Shown: piece by piece, positions 1 to 6,154 of the stretch
How the letters are laid out: every line of letters begins with the position of its first letter
How positions within the stretch are numbered: position 1 is the stretch's first letter
NCBI GenBank assembly: GCA_937885735.1
Contig: CALABN010000039.1
Coordinates: 1 to 23,491 of the forward strand
Reading direction: 5' to 3'
Source of the DNA: an uncultured Bacteroidota bacterium
GTDB taxonomy: Bacteria; Bacteroidota; Bacteroidia; Bacteroidales; SZUA-534
DNA length: 23,491 bases
Position numbers and translations under genes: made by a program
Notes under the pieces: generated by a model
Seen by the model: the letters and a program-made list of their open reading frames with translations, nothing else
Database searches by the model: none
What the model was told of the DNA's origin: nothing

Positions 1-261
1 ATATTCGAACGCATACGAGCCAATGCTTGTCACAGAATACGTTTTACCTCCGTTTTCTACTGTTTCGGGTATTTCGACTGTTGTCAAACCTGGATAACTG
101 CCGTCGTACCAATAATTGTCGTTTTCGTATGTTACCTCTACCGTATAAGGTTCATTGTCGCTTGTTATGTTGTAGAACAGGTCGCCATATTGAAAATCAT
201 ACGCTTGAGCAGTTATGAATGTTGTTAACGCCAAGATCAAGAAAAACAATTTTTGTTTCAT
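1..261 (-). CDS. BspA-like leucine-rich-repeat surface protein, N-terminal part
   Basis: The frame is open from an ATG at 261 to the window edge, giving 87 residues of a gene whose C-terminus lies outside. Residues 1-20 form a classical signal peptide: a KQK n-region, a hydrophobic core (LFFLILALTTFI) and a cleavage site near AQA-Y. The mature start (DFQYGDLFYNIT) and the motif TTVEIPETVENGGKTYSVTSIGSYAFEY (in part, residues 61-87) match the opening of BspA-type LRR_5 proteins, whose repeats carry an IP..V...GK.Y.VTSIG..AF signature. Proteins of this family are secreted or surface-exposed in Bacteroidales and are thought to mediate adhesion. That role is family knowledge, not shown here. A 7-bp hairpin (281-287 with 296-302) sits in its leader. 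No clear -7 promoter element was found for it. Confidence 0.85.
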   Translation of the reverse strand, partial: MKQKLFFLILALTTFITAQAYDFQYGDLFYNITSDNEPYTVEVTYENDNYWYDGSYPGLTTVEIPETVENGGKTYSVTSIGSYAFEY

Positions 262-280
262 CACATAATCACATTTTTAT

Positions 281-302
281 TTAGCCAGCCTCTCATGGCT
301 AA
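281..302 (-). promoter_or_regulatory. Leader hairpin upstream of the LRR gene
   Basis: 281-287 (ttagcca) is the exact reverse complement of 296-302 (tggctaa), giving a 7-bp stem with an 8-nt loop about 20 nt upstream of the ATG at 261. In the minus-strand mRNA it would lie just before the ribosome-loading region. Any regulatory role is inference, and it may be chance in AT-rich DNA. Confidence 0.3.
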
Positions 303-338
303 TTGGTTAATTAAATTGTTTTTTTTCGGGCAAGGCAT

Positions 339-632
339 AAAAAAAGCGTGAGAGTCTGTATTTCACTCGTCCCGCCACTTGAGGCCTCGCATTGCCTGTT
401 AATGTAGAACGAGCAACGCAGAAGCCCACGCGTATTGTATGTACATATCAGTCATACAACACACGTGTTGTATTCCAATAGATACAATCTACCCATAGGC
501 ATCCTATCATTGCTTCGTCTTGACTGATTATTGAAATTTGCGAAGTTTCACTAGGCCAAGAACAAAGCGCAATAAAACGCTTCAAATATGTCTGTTCGCC
601 CCTTCCGCCCAAAGGGCATCTGCAAGTTGAAC
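339..632 (-). ncRNA. Candidate structured noncoding RNA (family not recognised)
   Basis: No convincing protein is encoded here, but on the minus strand the segment folds densely. Visible helices (plus coordinates): 565-569 with 578-582; 607-610 with 614-617; an 8-bp closing helix 521-528 with 447-454 that encloses three consecutive hairpins (495-499/503-507, 479-483/487-491, 455-462/465-472); a long stem 383-395 with 413-426 (one bulge); and a 5-7 bp terminal helix 346-352 with 425-431. The 17-nt loop of the long stem carries 407-413, which can pair with 366-372 (7 bp, one G.U), a potential pseudoknot. A -7 element TATATTTG lies at 643-636 and a run of seven U follows the terminal helix (345-339), implying a transcript of about 290 nt. 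I looked for RNase P, tmRNA, SRP and 6S signatures and did not find them. Strand and ends are inferred. Confidence 0.5.
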
Positions 633-635
633 ACA

Positions 636-643
636 CAAATATA
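636..643 (-). promoter_or_regulatory. Bacteroidetes-type -7 element for the candidate RNA
   Basis: The minus strand reads TATATTTG, an exact match to the TAnnTTTG consensus used by the primary sigma factor in Bacteroidetes. It predicts a start near 628-632. A -33 TTTG/TTG at the usual 19-21 bp spacing is not evident; instead a 10-bp palindrome (653-662, atgatatcat) occupies the spacer region. Confidence 0.45.
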
Positions 644-691
644 AGATTTTAAATGATATCATCTATTGATTTGGAATTAATGAATTCTAGT

Positions 692-707
692 TGCATTATG
701 TAATGCA
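692..707. repeat. 16-bp perfect palindrome between purE and the candidate RNA
   Basis: 692-698 (tgcatta) and 701-707 (taatgca) are exact inverted copies around a 2-bp centre. It lies downstream of the purE terminator and about 50 bp upstream of the -7 element at 636-643. It could be an operator for a dimeric regulator, but there is no T-run to make it a terminator. Function is unknown. Confidence 0.3.
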
Positions 708-750
708 TTCTTGCCTTGCTCGCAAATTGCCATCAAGGACATGTATATGC

Positions 751-780
751 AAAAAAGCCACGCTAAATGCTTAGCATGGC
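751..780 (-). terminator. Rho-independent terminator of purE
   Basis: 757-766 pairs with 771-780 (10 bp, one G.U) around a 4-nt loop; on the minus strand the hairpin is followed by six U (756-751). It starts about 37 bp after the purE stop codon. On the plus strand it has only a short T-run. Confidence 0.85.
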
Positions 781-816
781 TTTTGTTATGCAGTATGTGG
801 TATTATCCGCAAGTTC

Positions 817-1323
817 CTAGTTTGTCTTGAACTTGAATTTCACTTCCTTCAGTTCAGCGTTGGCCTTGACAATCTTCTCCTTTAGGCCTTCCTTGTAGGC
901 GGTCAGTTTCTTGTCGAGGTCGGAGTCGGCGAGGGCAAGCATTTCAGCTGCAAGTATTGCGGCGTTTTGTGCGCCGTTTACGCCAACTGTCGAAACGGGA
1001 ATGCCAGGAGGCATTTGTATTATTGACAGCATAGCATCAAGTCCGTCAAGCATGCCTTTGATTGGCACGCCTATTACAGGAATTGTGGTGTTGGCTGCGA
1101 TCACGCCAGGCAGTGCGGCCGCCATTCCTGCGCCTGCAATAATCACCTTTATTCCGCGGCCTTTGGCCTCTTTTGCAAATTGTTCAACTTCAGTAGGAGT
1201 GCGGTGTGCCGAAAGGGCGTTCATCTCAAATGGAATCTCCATGCTGTCAAAAAACTGGGCGGCTTTCTCCATTACCGGCATATCCGATGTGCTGCCCATG
1301 ATTATACTCACTATAGGTTTCAT
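817..1323 (-). CDS. purE: N5-carboxyaminoimidazole ribonucleotide mutase
   Basis: PurE (class I) converts N5-CAIR to CAIR in de novo purine synthesis in the cytoplasm. The 168-residue length fits the family. Visible motifs are GSTSD at residues 10-14 (phosphate/nucleotide binding), SAHRTP around the catalytic His40, and IPVIGVPIKGMLDGLDAMLSI in the middle. The usually seen AAHLPG motif reads AAALPG here (residues 68-73), so the His at that place is Ala; I cannot tell whether this is normal for the lineage. ATG start at 1323 directly before the conserved MKPIVSIIMGSTSD. It is separated from ridA by 118 bp of repeat-rich DNA and has its own terminator at 751-780. No purK or other pur gene is adjacent. 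Confidence 0.96.
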   Translation of the reverse strand: MKPIVSIIMGSTSDMPVMEKAAQFFDSMEIPFEMNALSAHRTPTEVEQFAKEAKGRGIKVIIAGAGMAAALPGVIAANTTIPVIGVPIKGMLDGLDAMLSIIQMPPGIPVSTVGVNGAQNAAILAAEMLALADSDLDKKLTAYKEGLKEKIVKANAELKEVKFKFKTN

Positions 1324-1390
1324 ATGTTGGTATATGATTAAATATCAGATAAATTAAAAATCAAAAATCCTACATTCTAATTCCTAAATC

Positions 1391-1448
1391 CTAATCCCGA
1401 TAGCCATCGGGACTAAATCCTAAATCCCGATAGCTTCGGGACTAAATC
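1391..1448. repeat. Tandem pair of 29-bp units each with a CCCGATAG..CGGG hairpin
   Basis: Copy 1 (1391-1419) and copy 2 (1420-1448) share the order ctaa(a)tcccgatag / atcggg or ttcggg / actaaatc. Each contains an inverted repeat (cccgat...atcggg; cccga...tcggg). They are preceded by degenerate 7-bp units of the type cctaaat (about 1366-1392). Copy 2 runs into the ridA coding sequence, supplying its TAG stop codon (1442-1444). Similar short tracts are widespread in intergenic DNA of many Bacteroidetes; that is recollection, not shown here. Confidence 0.75.
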
Positions 1449-1819
1449 GTTTCCGCAATCACTTCAATTTCAACAAGTGCGTTTTTAGGCAGGTTGCCAA
1501 CTTCAAAGGCTGCGCGGGCAGGGCACTCTGATGTGAAATATTTGGCGTAGATGCCGTTCATTGCGCCAAAGTCGGCGATGCTTTTCAGCATTACGGTGGT
1601 TTTCACCACATTGCCGTAGTTGAGCCCAGCCGCTTCCAGAATTGCACCTATGTTTTTCATAACTTGTTCTGTTTGGGCCTCAATGCCTTCTGGAATTTGT
1701 CCTGTAGCGGGAATGATTGGAATTTGTCCCGAAACAAACAGAAAGCCGTTGGCTTCAACGGCTTGACTGTATGGTCCAATGGCTTGAGGCGCATTGGACG
1801 TCGATATTATCTTTTTCAT
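1442..1819 (-). CDS. ridA: RidA family reactive intermediate/imine deaminase
   Basis: RidA (YjgF/YER057c/UK114) hydrolyses reactive 2-aminoacrylate and related enamines/imines released by PLP enzymes, giving ketoacids and ammonia, and acts as a cytoplasmic trimer. The 125-residue protein has the family landmarks: NAPQAIGPYSQA near the N-terminus, SGQIP at 30-34, and the active-site segment CPARAAFEVGNLPKNALVEIE with Arg102 (equivalent of E. coli Arg105, which binds the substrate carboxylate) and Glu117 (equivalent of Glu120). The ATG at 1819 overlaps the TAA of the upstream siaC-like gene (TAATG), so the two are probably translationally coupled. The stop codon lies inside a repeat unit (1420-1448). 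Confidence 0.95.
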   Translation of the reverse strand: MKKIISTSNAPQAIGPYSQAVEANGFLFVSGQIPIIPATGQIPEGIEAQTEQVMKNIGAILEAAGLNYGNVVKTTVMLKSIADFGAMNGIYAKYFTSECPARAAFEVGNLPKNALVEIEVIAETI

Positions 1820-2196
1820 TATTGAATTTTTATTATCTCAAATGGTATGTCTATCAAGGCTTTATAGTCTTCGCCAGCTTCGCGGATATCATCGTCGGCC
1901 TCTTTGTAGAACCACTTTATGCAGATGTTGACGCCTTTTTTGTAGAATGGCTGTATCTTGTTGAATAACTTGCACATAATCTTTGTTGATGATGAATTGT
2001 GATAATTCAAGGCAAATTCAATGACGGTTTCCTCGTTAGGATTCTTTAGATACTCGTCAAACCAGCTGAAAATTGGTTCGTAGAATGTCAATACGTTTTC
2101 TGGCCGTGACATTCCTTCAAATCGGAAAATGCCTGAAGCCTTGTCTAATGTGACTTTAGGGGTGGCAGTTGTACTGTTTATTAATAATGGTGTCAT
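1819..2196 (-). CDS. SiaC-like (DUF1987) regulatory phosphoprotein
   Basis: The 125-residue protein matches the SiaC/DUF1987 family: an opening TPKVTLDKASGIFRFEGMSRPEN, then FYEPIFSWFDEYL, and the core FALNYHNSSSTKIMCKLF at 61-78. In Pseudomonas SiaC is phosphorylated by the SiaB kinase and dephosphorylated by the SpoIIE/PP2C-type SiaA, which controls a partner enzyme. The acceptor there is a Thr in an N-T-S-S-S-K motif; here the same place is N67-S68-S69-S70-T71-K72, so Ser68 would be the acceptor (inference). Start: ATG at 2196 is chosen over an upstream in-frame GTG at 2214, because the -7 element at 2223-2216 places transcription start near 2210. It is followed by ridA with a 1-nt overlap. 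A SpoIIE-type phosphatase end is present at 23054-23190, but no SiaB is visible. Confidence 0.8.
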   Translation of the reverse strand: MTPLLINSTTATPKVTLDKASGIFRFEGMSRPENVLTFYEPIFSWFDEYLKNPNEETVIEFALNYHNSSSTKIMCKLFNKIQPFYKKGVNICIKWFYKEADDDIREAGEDYKALIDIPFEIIKIQ

Positions 2197-2215
2197 ATCT
2201 TTTTTCCAAAACACT

Positions 2216-2246
2216 CAAAGTTATTTTATTTCTCGACGTAAAACAA
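2216..2246 (-). promoter_or_regulatory. Promoter of the siaC-like/ridA unit
   Basis: On the minus strand a TTG(TTT) -33 element (2246-2241) is followed after 20 bp by TAACTTTG (2223-2216), matching the Bacteroidetes TTTG / TAnnTTTG consensus with correct spacing. The predicted start near 2210 leaves a short leader of about 15 nt before the ATG at 2196. Confidence 0.6.
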
Positions 2247-2302
2247 CTTTTTTCTTTTGTTTTTAGTATAATTAAGAATGACAGTTAGTTAGTGGCGTTT
2301 TT

Positions 2303-3553
2303 TTATTCTTTACCTTTGGTTGTGTCCTTGTAAATCAGGAATTCGACCCTGCGGTTTTTTCGTCGTCCGGTGTCTGACTGGTCTTTTGTGACAGGATTGC
2401 GTTTGCCCTTGCCGTCTGTTGTTATTCTTGATTTGCGAATTCCGTGCCCATTAAGGTATGTCGCTACTGATTCTGCTCGCATTTTGCTTAAGTCGAGGTT
2501 GTATTCGTCGGAGCCTACGTCGTCAGTGTGGCCCACGAGTTTGAGTTTTGCATCGAAGAATATTTTTAGCAATTCTGCAATCTCGTTCAGTGAAGCGGTG
2601 TCCTCTGACAGTATTTCGTAAGAGTTGAAGTCGAAATGGACCATTTTGTCAAATCCCACCGTGTCGCCGATTATGCGGATTCGGTCGAAGCCTATCAGGC
2701 TCTTTCTCTTTTCTATTTCCGATTTCAGGTGAGGCCCGATTGGTTGTAGTTTTCCGATGCTTTTTAGCGAGCGGGACTTGATGAATACGCCAGAATCGTA
2801 AACATTGTCGCCTACGTCGGCTATGGCCAATGTCAGTTTGTATGTGGCGTATGGCCTTGTCTTTGCTTTGGCTGTAAGCAAGGTGGTCATTCCGTCGTAC
2901 TGGAACAGGCTTGCAAGGTCGTTGGTGTTTTCGGCAAAATACCCCGTCCATCTTTCGTTGTTGCCTATGTAGAATTCCGAATTGTGCTTGTGGTTGATGT
3001 TGTCAACCGATATGGGTTCGCCAGTGGTTGGCAAAATTGCTATGTTGCAAGCCGAGTCGTAGCCTGGACCTTCTATAAAGAATGCGAAAACGTCGTTCAC
3101 ACCCTTGTTTACAAATTCAGGGTATTCTTCCGATGCAAAGAAGTATTCAAATGATATGGAATCGGAGTTGGCTATGAATTCTATTTCAAGAATGGCGGCG
3201 TCGGTTGTATAGTCGCCACCTGCAATTTTTTCGAGTCGTTTGTCGCCAGGGGTGAACATTCCGCAACCCGAACTGCCAGAGTCGTTCGGATAGCCTGCCC
3301 AGGAGGCTATTCCCGTGCTCATTATAATACCTGACTTTATTGGCAACATTTTGCTTGTTGTGGCAAATGTCGATATTGAACGGGGGTCGCCTGTGTATTG
3401 GCAGTCTGTTATGCTGATTCCGAATTCATTGCGTGGAAGCAAGTCGTTCACCAGTTGGCGTGTAGGCTTGCTTTTGAACAGAGTCTGCGCGTCAGCCTGG
3501 CAGATTGTCGCTGTCAATGTCAATAGACACAGTATGTTACGTAGATGCACCAT
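2303..3553 (-). CDS. Choice-of-anchor-L / OmpA-domain cell-envelope protein
   Basis: A 416-residue exported protein. Residues 1-22 are a signal peptide (cleavage near ADA-Q). Residues ~30-262 resemble the choice-of-anchor-L domain: ITDCQYTGDPRSISTF, SGIIMSTG, SGSSGCG, a long acidic stretch with SISFEYFFASEEYPEFVN, and a late ATYKLTLAIADVGDNVYDSGVFI. Residues ~303-408 are an OmpA C-terminal peptidoglycan-binding domain (VHFDFNSYEI, GHTDDVGSDEYN, LSKMRAESV) with Asp344 and Arg359 at the 15-residue spacing of the diaminopimelate-binding pair. It therefore probably sits in the periplasm or outer envelope, tethered to peptidoglycan. The ATG overlaps the stop of the upstream pseudouridine synthase gene (TAATG), and it is the last gene of the obgE operon. 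No ligand can be assigned. Confidence 0.88.
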   Translation of the reverse strand: MVHLRNILCLLTLTATICQADAQTLFKSKPTRQLVNDLLPRNEFGISITDCQYTGDPRSISTFATTSKMLPIKSGIIMSTGIASWAGYPNDSGSSGCGMFTPGDKRLEKIAGGDYTTDAAILEIEFIANSDSISFEYFFASEEYPEFVNKGVNDVFAFFIEGPGYDSACNIAILPTTGEPISVDNINHKHNSEFYIGNNERWTGYFAENTNDLASLFQYDGMTTLLTAKAKTRPYATYKLTLAIADVGDNVYDSGVFIKSRSLKSIGKLQPIGPHLKSEIEKRKSLIGFDRIRIIGDTVGFDKMVHFDFNSYEILSEDTASLNEIAELLKIFFDAKLKLVGHTDDVGSDEYNLDLSKMRAESVATYLNGHGIRKSRITTDGKGKRNPVTKDQSDTGRRKNRRVEFLIYKDTTKGKE

Positions 3554-4254
3554 TAATATTGGTCTTGCGTTTGATGTGCCTCAAAGAATTTCCAAAGCGA
3601 ATTGTCTGGAACGGGAGCCACAATGGTCACTTCCTGTTTTGAAACAGGGTGTGTGAAACTGATTCTGCGTGCGTGAAGGCATATTCCACCGTCAGGATTT
3701 GAGCGTTTTGCACCGTATTTCAAGTCGCCTTTTATTATACAGCCAATGTTGGCCAGTTGGACTCTTATCTGGTGGTGTCGGCCTGTAAGTAGTTTCACTT
3801 CAATCAGGAAATACTTGTCCGACTCGTCAATCAGTCTGTATTCCAGTTGTGCTTCTTTGGCGTTTGGCGTGTTTTTGTCGCACACAAACGACTTGTTTTT
3901 GGCCTCGTCTCTGCGAAGATAGTTGACAAGCTTCCCTTGTGGCACTTCGGGGCGCTTTTCAACAATGGCCCAATATATCTTGTCAAGTTCCGATTTCTCC
4001 TTGAAGAGTTGGTTCATCCTGCCAAGTGCCTTCGATGTCTTCGCGAATATCATTACGCCGGAAACAGGCCTGTCGAGCCGGTGAGTCACGCCTACAAACA
4101 CATTCCCTGGCTTGTTGTATTTCACTTTCAGGTAGTTGGCAACTTTGTCGGCCAATGGCGAATCGCCCGTGGCGTCGCCTTGTGCCAAGTCGGAACTTTG
4201 TTTGTTTATGGCAATTAGGTGATTGTCTTCGTAAAGCACTTCAATTGGTTCCAT
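3553..4254 (-). CDS. RluA-family pseudouridine synthase
   Basis: A 233-residue RluA-type enzyme that isomerises uridine to pseudouridine in rRNA or tRNA. The catalytic motif HRLDRPVSGVMIFAKT has the nucleophile Asp61; a second conserved stretch is LLTGRHHQIRVQLANIG, followed by GDLKYGA and CLHARRISFTHPV. The N-terminus begins directly with the catalytic fold (VLYEDNHLIAINKQSSDLAQGD), so there is no S4 RNA-binding domain; this is the short single-domain subgroup. The position modified cannot be told from sequence. It starts 4 bp after the PAP2 stop and its TAA overlaps the ATG of the anchor-L/OmpA gene. Confidence 0.93.
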   Translation of the reverse strand: MEPIEVLYEDNHLIAINKQSSDLAQGDATGDSPLADKVANYLKVKYNKPGNVFVGVTHRLDRPVSGVMIFAKTSKALGRMNQLFKEKSELDKIYWAIVEKRPEVPQGKLVNYLRRDEAKNKSFVCDKNTPNAKEAQLEYRLIDESDKYFLIEVKLLTGRHHQIRVQLANIGCIIKGDLKYGAKRSNPDGGICLHARRISFTHPVSKQEVTIVAPVPDNSLWKFFEAHQTQDQY

Positions 4255-4258
4255 TGCG

Positions 4259-4861
4259 TTATTGTTTTTGGCAGTTAGGTTGATGCTCTATGCTTCGCTT
4301 CTTTTCAATATATGCCGACAGCCAGTCGTGGAATTTGTAAGCCACAAATCCGCAGGCAAGTCCGAGCAGGCCACCGCACACTATGTCGGCAGGGTAGTGG
4401 ACTCCGAGGTACATTCGCGAATAGCATACAAGTACGCCCCACGTCATCATTCCAATCCATACTGCTTTCTTTTTGAAGAAAAGGCATACAAGCATTGAAA
4501 TTGCGAATGTATTGGCTGCGTGCGACGATACAAATCCGTATTTCCCGCCACGGTAGTTGTTTACAACGTGAACCAGGTTGCCTATCTCAAGGTTTCGGGT
4601 CGGGCGGTAGCGTTGAATGACATTCTTGAAGCAGTTGACCGAAATCTGGTCGGCAAGCAGAATGGCCAGTCCTATGCAGATGAGCATTATCCACCAGTTT
4701 TTCCCTGCTTTCTTGCAGATGAAGAACAATAGCAGTGCGTATAGTGGAATCCAGGTGAGTTTCCCGCTTACAATCCACATAAATTGGTCGAGAAACGGAG
4801 TGTTCGCCCCGTTTATTAGTAGCAATAGTTGCCTGTCGAGTGCTTCAAGTGTCTCAAACAT
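4259..4861 (-). CDS. PAP2-family membrane phosphatase
   Basis: A 200-residue integral membrane protein with hydrophobic segments near 37-49, 56-72, 117-129, 133-147 and 158-174. The three PAP2 motifs are present: K79-x6-R86-P87 (KNVIQRYRPT), SSH at 112-114 with His114, and S148-R149-x5-H155-x3-D159 (SRMYLGVHYPAD). The family removes phosphate from lipid phosphates such as undecaprenyl pyrophosphate, phosphatidate or lipid A, on the periplasmic face. The substrate is undetermined; undecaprenyl pyrophosphate recycling or lipid A 1-/4'-dephosphorylation are the main candidates. It begins 5 bp after the obgE stop and lies 4 bp before the pseudouridine synthase gene, so it is clearly cotranscribed. 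Confidence 0.9.
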   Translation of the reverse strand: MFETLEALDRQLLLLINGANTPFLDQFMWIVSGKLTWIPLYALLLFFICKKAGKNWWIMLICIGLAILLADQISVNCFKNVIQRYRPTRNLEIGNLVHVVNNYRGGKYGFVSSHAANTFAISMLVCLFFKKKAVWIGMMTWGVLVCYSRMYLGVHYPADIVCGGLLGLACGFVAYKFHDWLSAYIEKKRSIEHQPNCQKQ

Positions 4862-4866
4862 AGTTT

Positions 4867-5859
4867 TTAGTCGTTAATGGCTTTCCAAAGAAGGTCTTTG
4901 AGTTGCTCTAGTCCCTGCCTTGCCACCGATGAGATGAATACAAACGGAACGTCGGTCGGCATAGTCTTTTTAAGTGCTTCGCTCAACTCTTCGTCGAGCA
5001 TATCGCATTTTGTCACAGCCAGAACGCGTCGTTTGTCGAGCAGTTCGGGGTTGTAGAGTTTGAGTTCGTTGATAAGTGTTGCATAGTCTTTAGCCACGTC
5101 GTTGGAATCGGCAGGGACCATGAATAGTAGTACCGAGTTTCGCTCAATGTGACGCAAAAATCTCAATCCCAAGCCTTTGCCTTCGTGCGCACCCTCAATT
5201 ATTCCCGGTATGTCGGCCATTACAAATGAGCGGTTGTCGCGATACGAGACAATGCCAAGGTTTGGCTCAAGCGTGGTAAACGCGTAGTCGGCAATTTTCG
5301 GTTTTGCGGCCGATACAACCGAAAGCAGAGTCGATTTTCCTGCATTCGGGAATCCGACCAAACCGACATCGGCCAGCACTTTCAGTTCCAGAACGCGCCA
5401 TCCTTCCTCAAAAGGTTCGCCAGGCTGCGCGTATCGTGGTGCTTGGTTTGTCGAAGTCTTGAAGTGATTGTTTCCTTGACCGCCACGACCGCCTTTCATC
5501 ATAATCTTTTCTTCGCCGTCTTCTGTAATCTCAAAAAGCGGTTCCATAGTGTCGGCATCTTTTACAACTGTGCCAAGCGGAACTTCAAGAATGATGTCCT
5601 TGCCGTCGGCGCCGTGTTTCAGCGCACCGCTTCCTGATTCGCCATTGTCGGCGAATGTATGTTTTTGGAATTGCAGGTGGAGCAGTGTCCACATTTGGGC
5701 GTTGCCTCGCAGAATCACGTGTCCGCCACGACCGCCGTCGCCACCGTCAGGGCCACCCATTGGCTCGTATTTCGCACGGCGGAAATGTGCCGAGCCTGCA
5801 CCGCCCTTGCCACTGCGGGCAAATATCTTTACGTAATCAACAAAGTTTGAATCTGCCAT
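4867..5859 (-). CDS. obgE: Obg family GTPase (CgtA)
   Basis: A 330-residue Obg GTPase acting in 50S ribosome assembly and stress/(p)ppGpp responses. The glycine-rich Obg fold fills residues 1-159 ([39 protein letters not shown]). The G domain has G1 GFPNAGKST at 169-177, the switch Thr pair at 195-196, G3 DIPG at 216-219, G4 TKCD at 283-286 and G5 SSVA at 310-313. Start: ATG at 5859 ([10 protein letters not shown]) is chosen. The frame stays open 59 codons further upstream, but that stretch is translated repeat DNA (heptamers at 5991-6052), not Obg. The long C-terminal extension of some Obgs is absent. First gene of an operon with PAP2, pseudouridine synthase and anchor-L/OmpA genes. Confidence 0.97.
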   Translation of the reverse strand: MADSNFVDYVKIFARSGKGGAGSAHFRRAKYEPMGGPDGGDGGRGGHVILRGNAQMWTLLHLQFQKHTFADNGESGSGALKHGADGKDIILEVPLGTVVKDADTMEPLFEITEDGEEKIMMKGGRGGQGNNHFKTSTNQAPRYAQPGEPFEEGWRVLELKVLADVGLVGFPNAGKSTLLSVVSAAKPKIADYAFTTLEPNLGIVSYRDNRSFVMADIPGIIEGAHEGKGLGLRFLRHIERNSVLLFMVPADSNDVAKDYATLINELKLYNPELLDKRRVLAVTKCDMLDEELSEALKKTMPTDVPFVFISSVARQGLEQLKDLLWKAIND

Positions 5860-5937
5860 ATTGTACAATTTGATGTCGGCAAAGATAATTTTGTTGATTT
5901 GATTTAGAAAATTTTTGATGTCTGCTGATTTGGGTAA

Positions 5938-5967
5938 GGTTTGAAGTTTAAAGTTTAAAGTTGAGTG
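5938..5967. repeat. Short tandem repeat of aagttta units
   Basis: The tract reads as about four degenerate 7-bp units (gaagttt-aaagttt-aaagttg). It directly precedes the tgcattc heptamer array upstream of obgE and has the same unit length. It has no coding sense, although it keeps the upstream frame of obgE open. Confidence 0.6.
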
Positions 5968-5990
5968 TTTAGATGTTGAGAAGTGAATTT

Positions 5991-6052
5991 TGCATTTTGC
6001 ATTCTGCATTCTGATTCTGCATTCTGCATTTTGCATTCTGCATTCTGCATTC
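5991..6052. repeat. Heptamer array (tgcattc/tgcattt), nine units
   Basis: Units start at 5991, 5998, 6005, 6012 (a 6-nt variant), 6018, 6025, 6032, 6039 and 6046. Each is tgcattc or tgcattt; on the minus strand this is GAATGCA/AAATGCA. The array lies between the adk terminator and obgE, and creates a false N-terminal extension (repeated QNA.C.I) if obgE is called from the longest frame. Unit number could vary between strains by slippage. Confidence 0.85.
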
Positions 6053-6103
6053 TTTCACGTTAGCCATAGGGGCTGTGTTTTTCTCGCGTTAGCGGACAAG
6101 CAC

Positions 6104-6135
6104 AAAAAAAGCCCGTTGATGCAAACCAACGGGCT
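6104..6135 (-). terminator. Rho-independent terminator of hpt-adk
   Basis: 6110-6118 (agcccgttg) pairs perfectly with 6127-6135 (caacgggct), loop 8 nt; on the minus strand it is followed by a U run (6110-6104). It lies 20 bp after the adk stop, which means obgE is not simply read through from hpt-adk. Confidence 0.9.
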
Positions 6136-6154
6136 TAAAGATATGTCGTGACGA

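Noticed and set aside
339..632. RNase P RNA, tmRNA, SRP RNA or 6S RNA
   Set aside because: The conserved sequence signatures of each were looked for and not found; the 5' and 3' halves do not form a single long 6S-like rod.
448..636. 62-codon minus-strand frame with an early Cys-x2-Cys
   Set aside because: It covers the folded candidate RNA; no conserved domain, and codon use is not protein-like.
911..1357. 148-codon plus-strand frame opposite purE
   Set aside because: Shadow of purE, which has unmistakable motifs on the minus strand.
1366..1448. Possible CRISPR-like array
   Set aside because: Only two hairpin units without spacers; it is a simple intergenic repeat.
5860..6036. 59-residue N-terminal extension of ObgE
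   Set aside because: It is translated heptamer repeat DNA; the Obg fold begins at [10 protein letters not shown] (5859).
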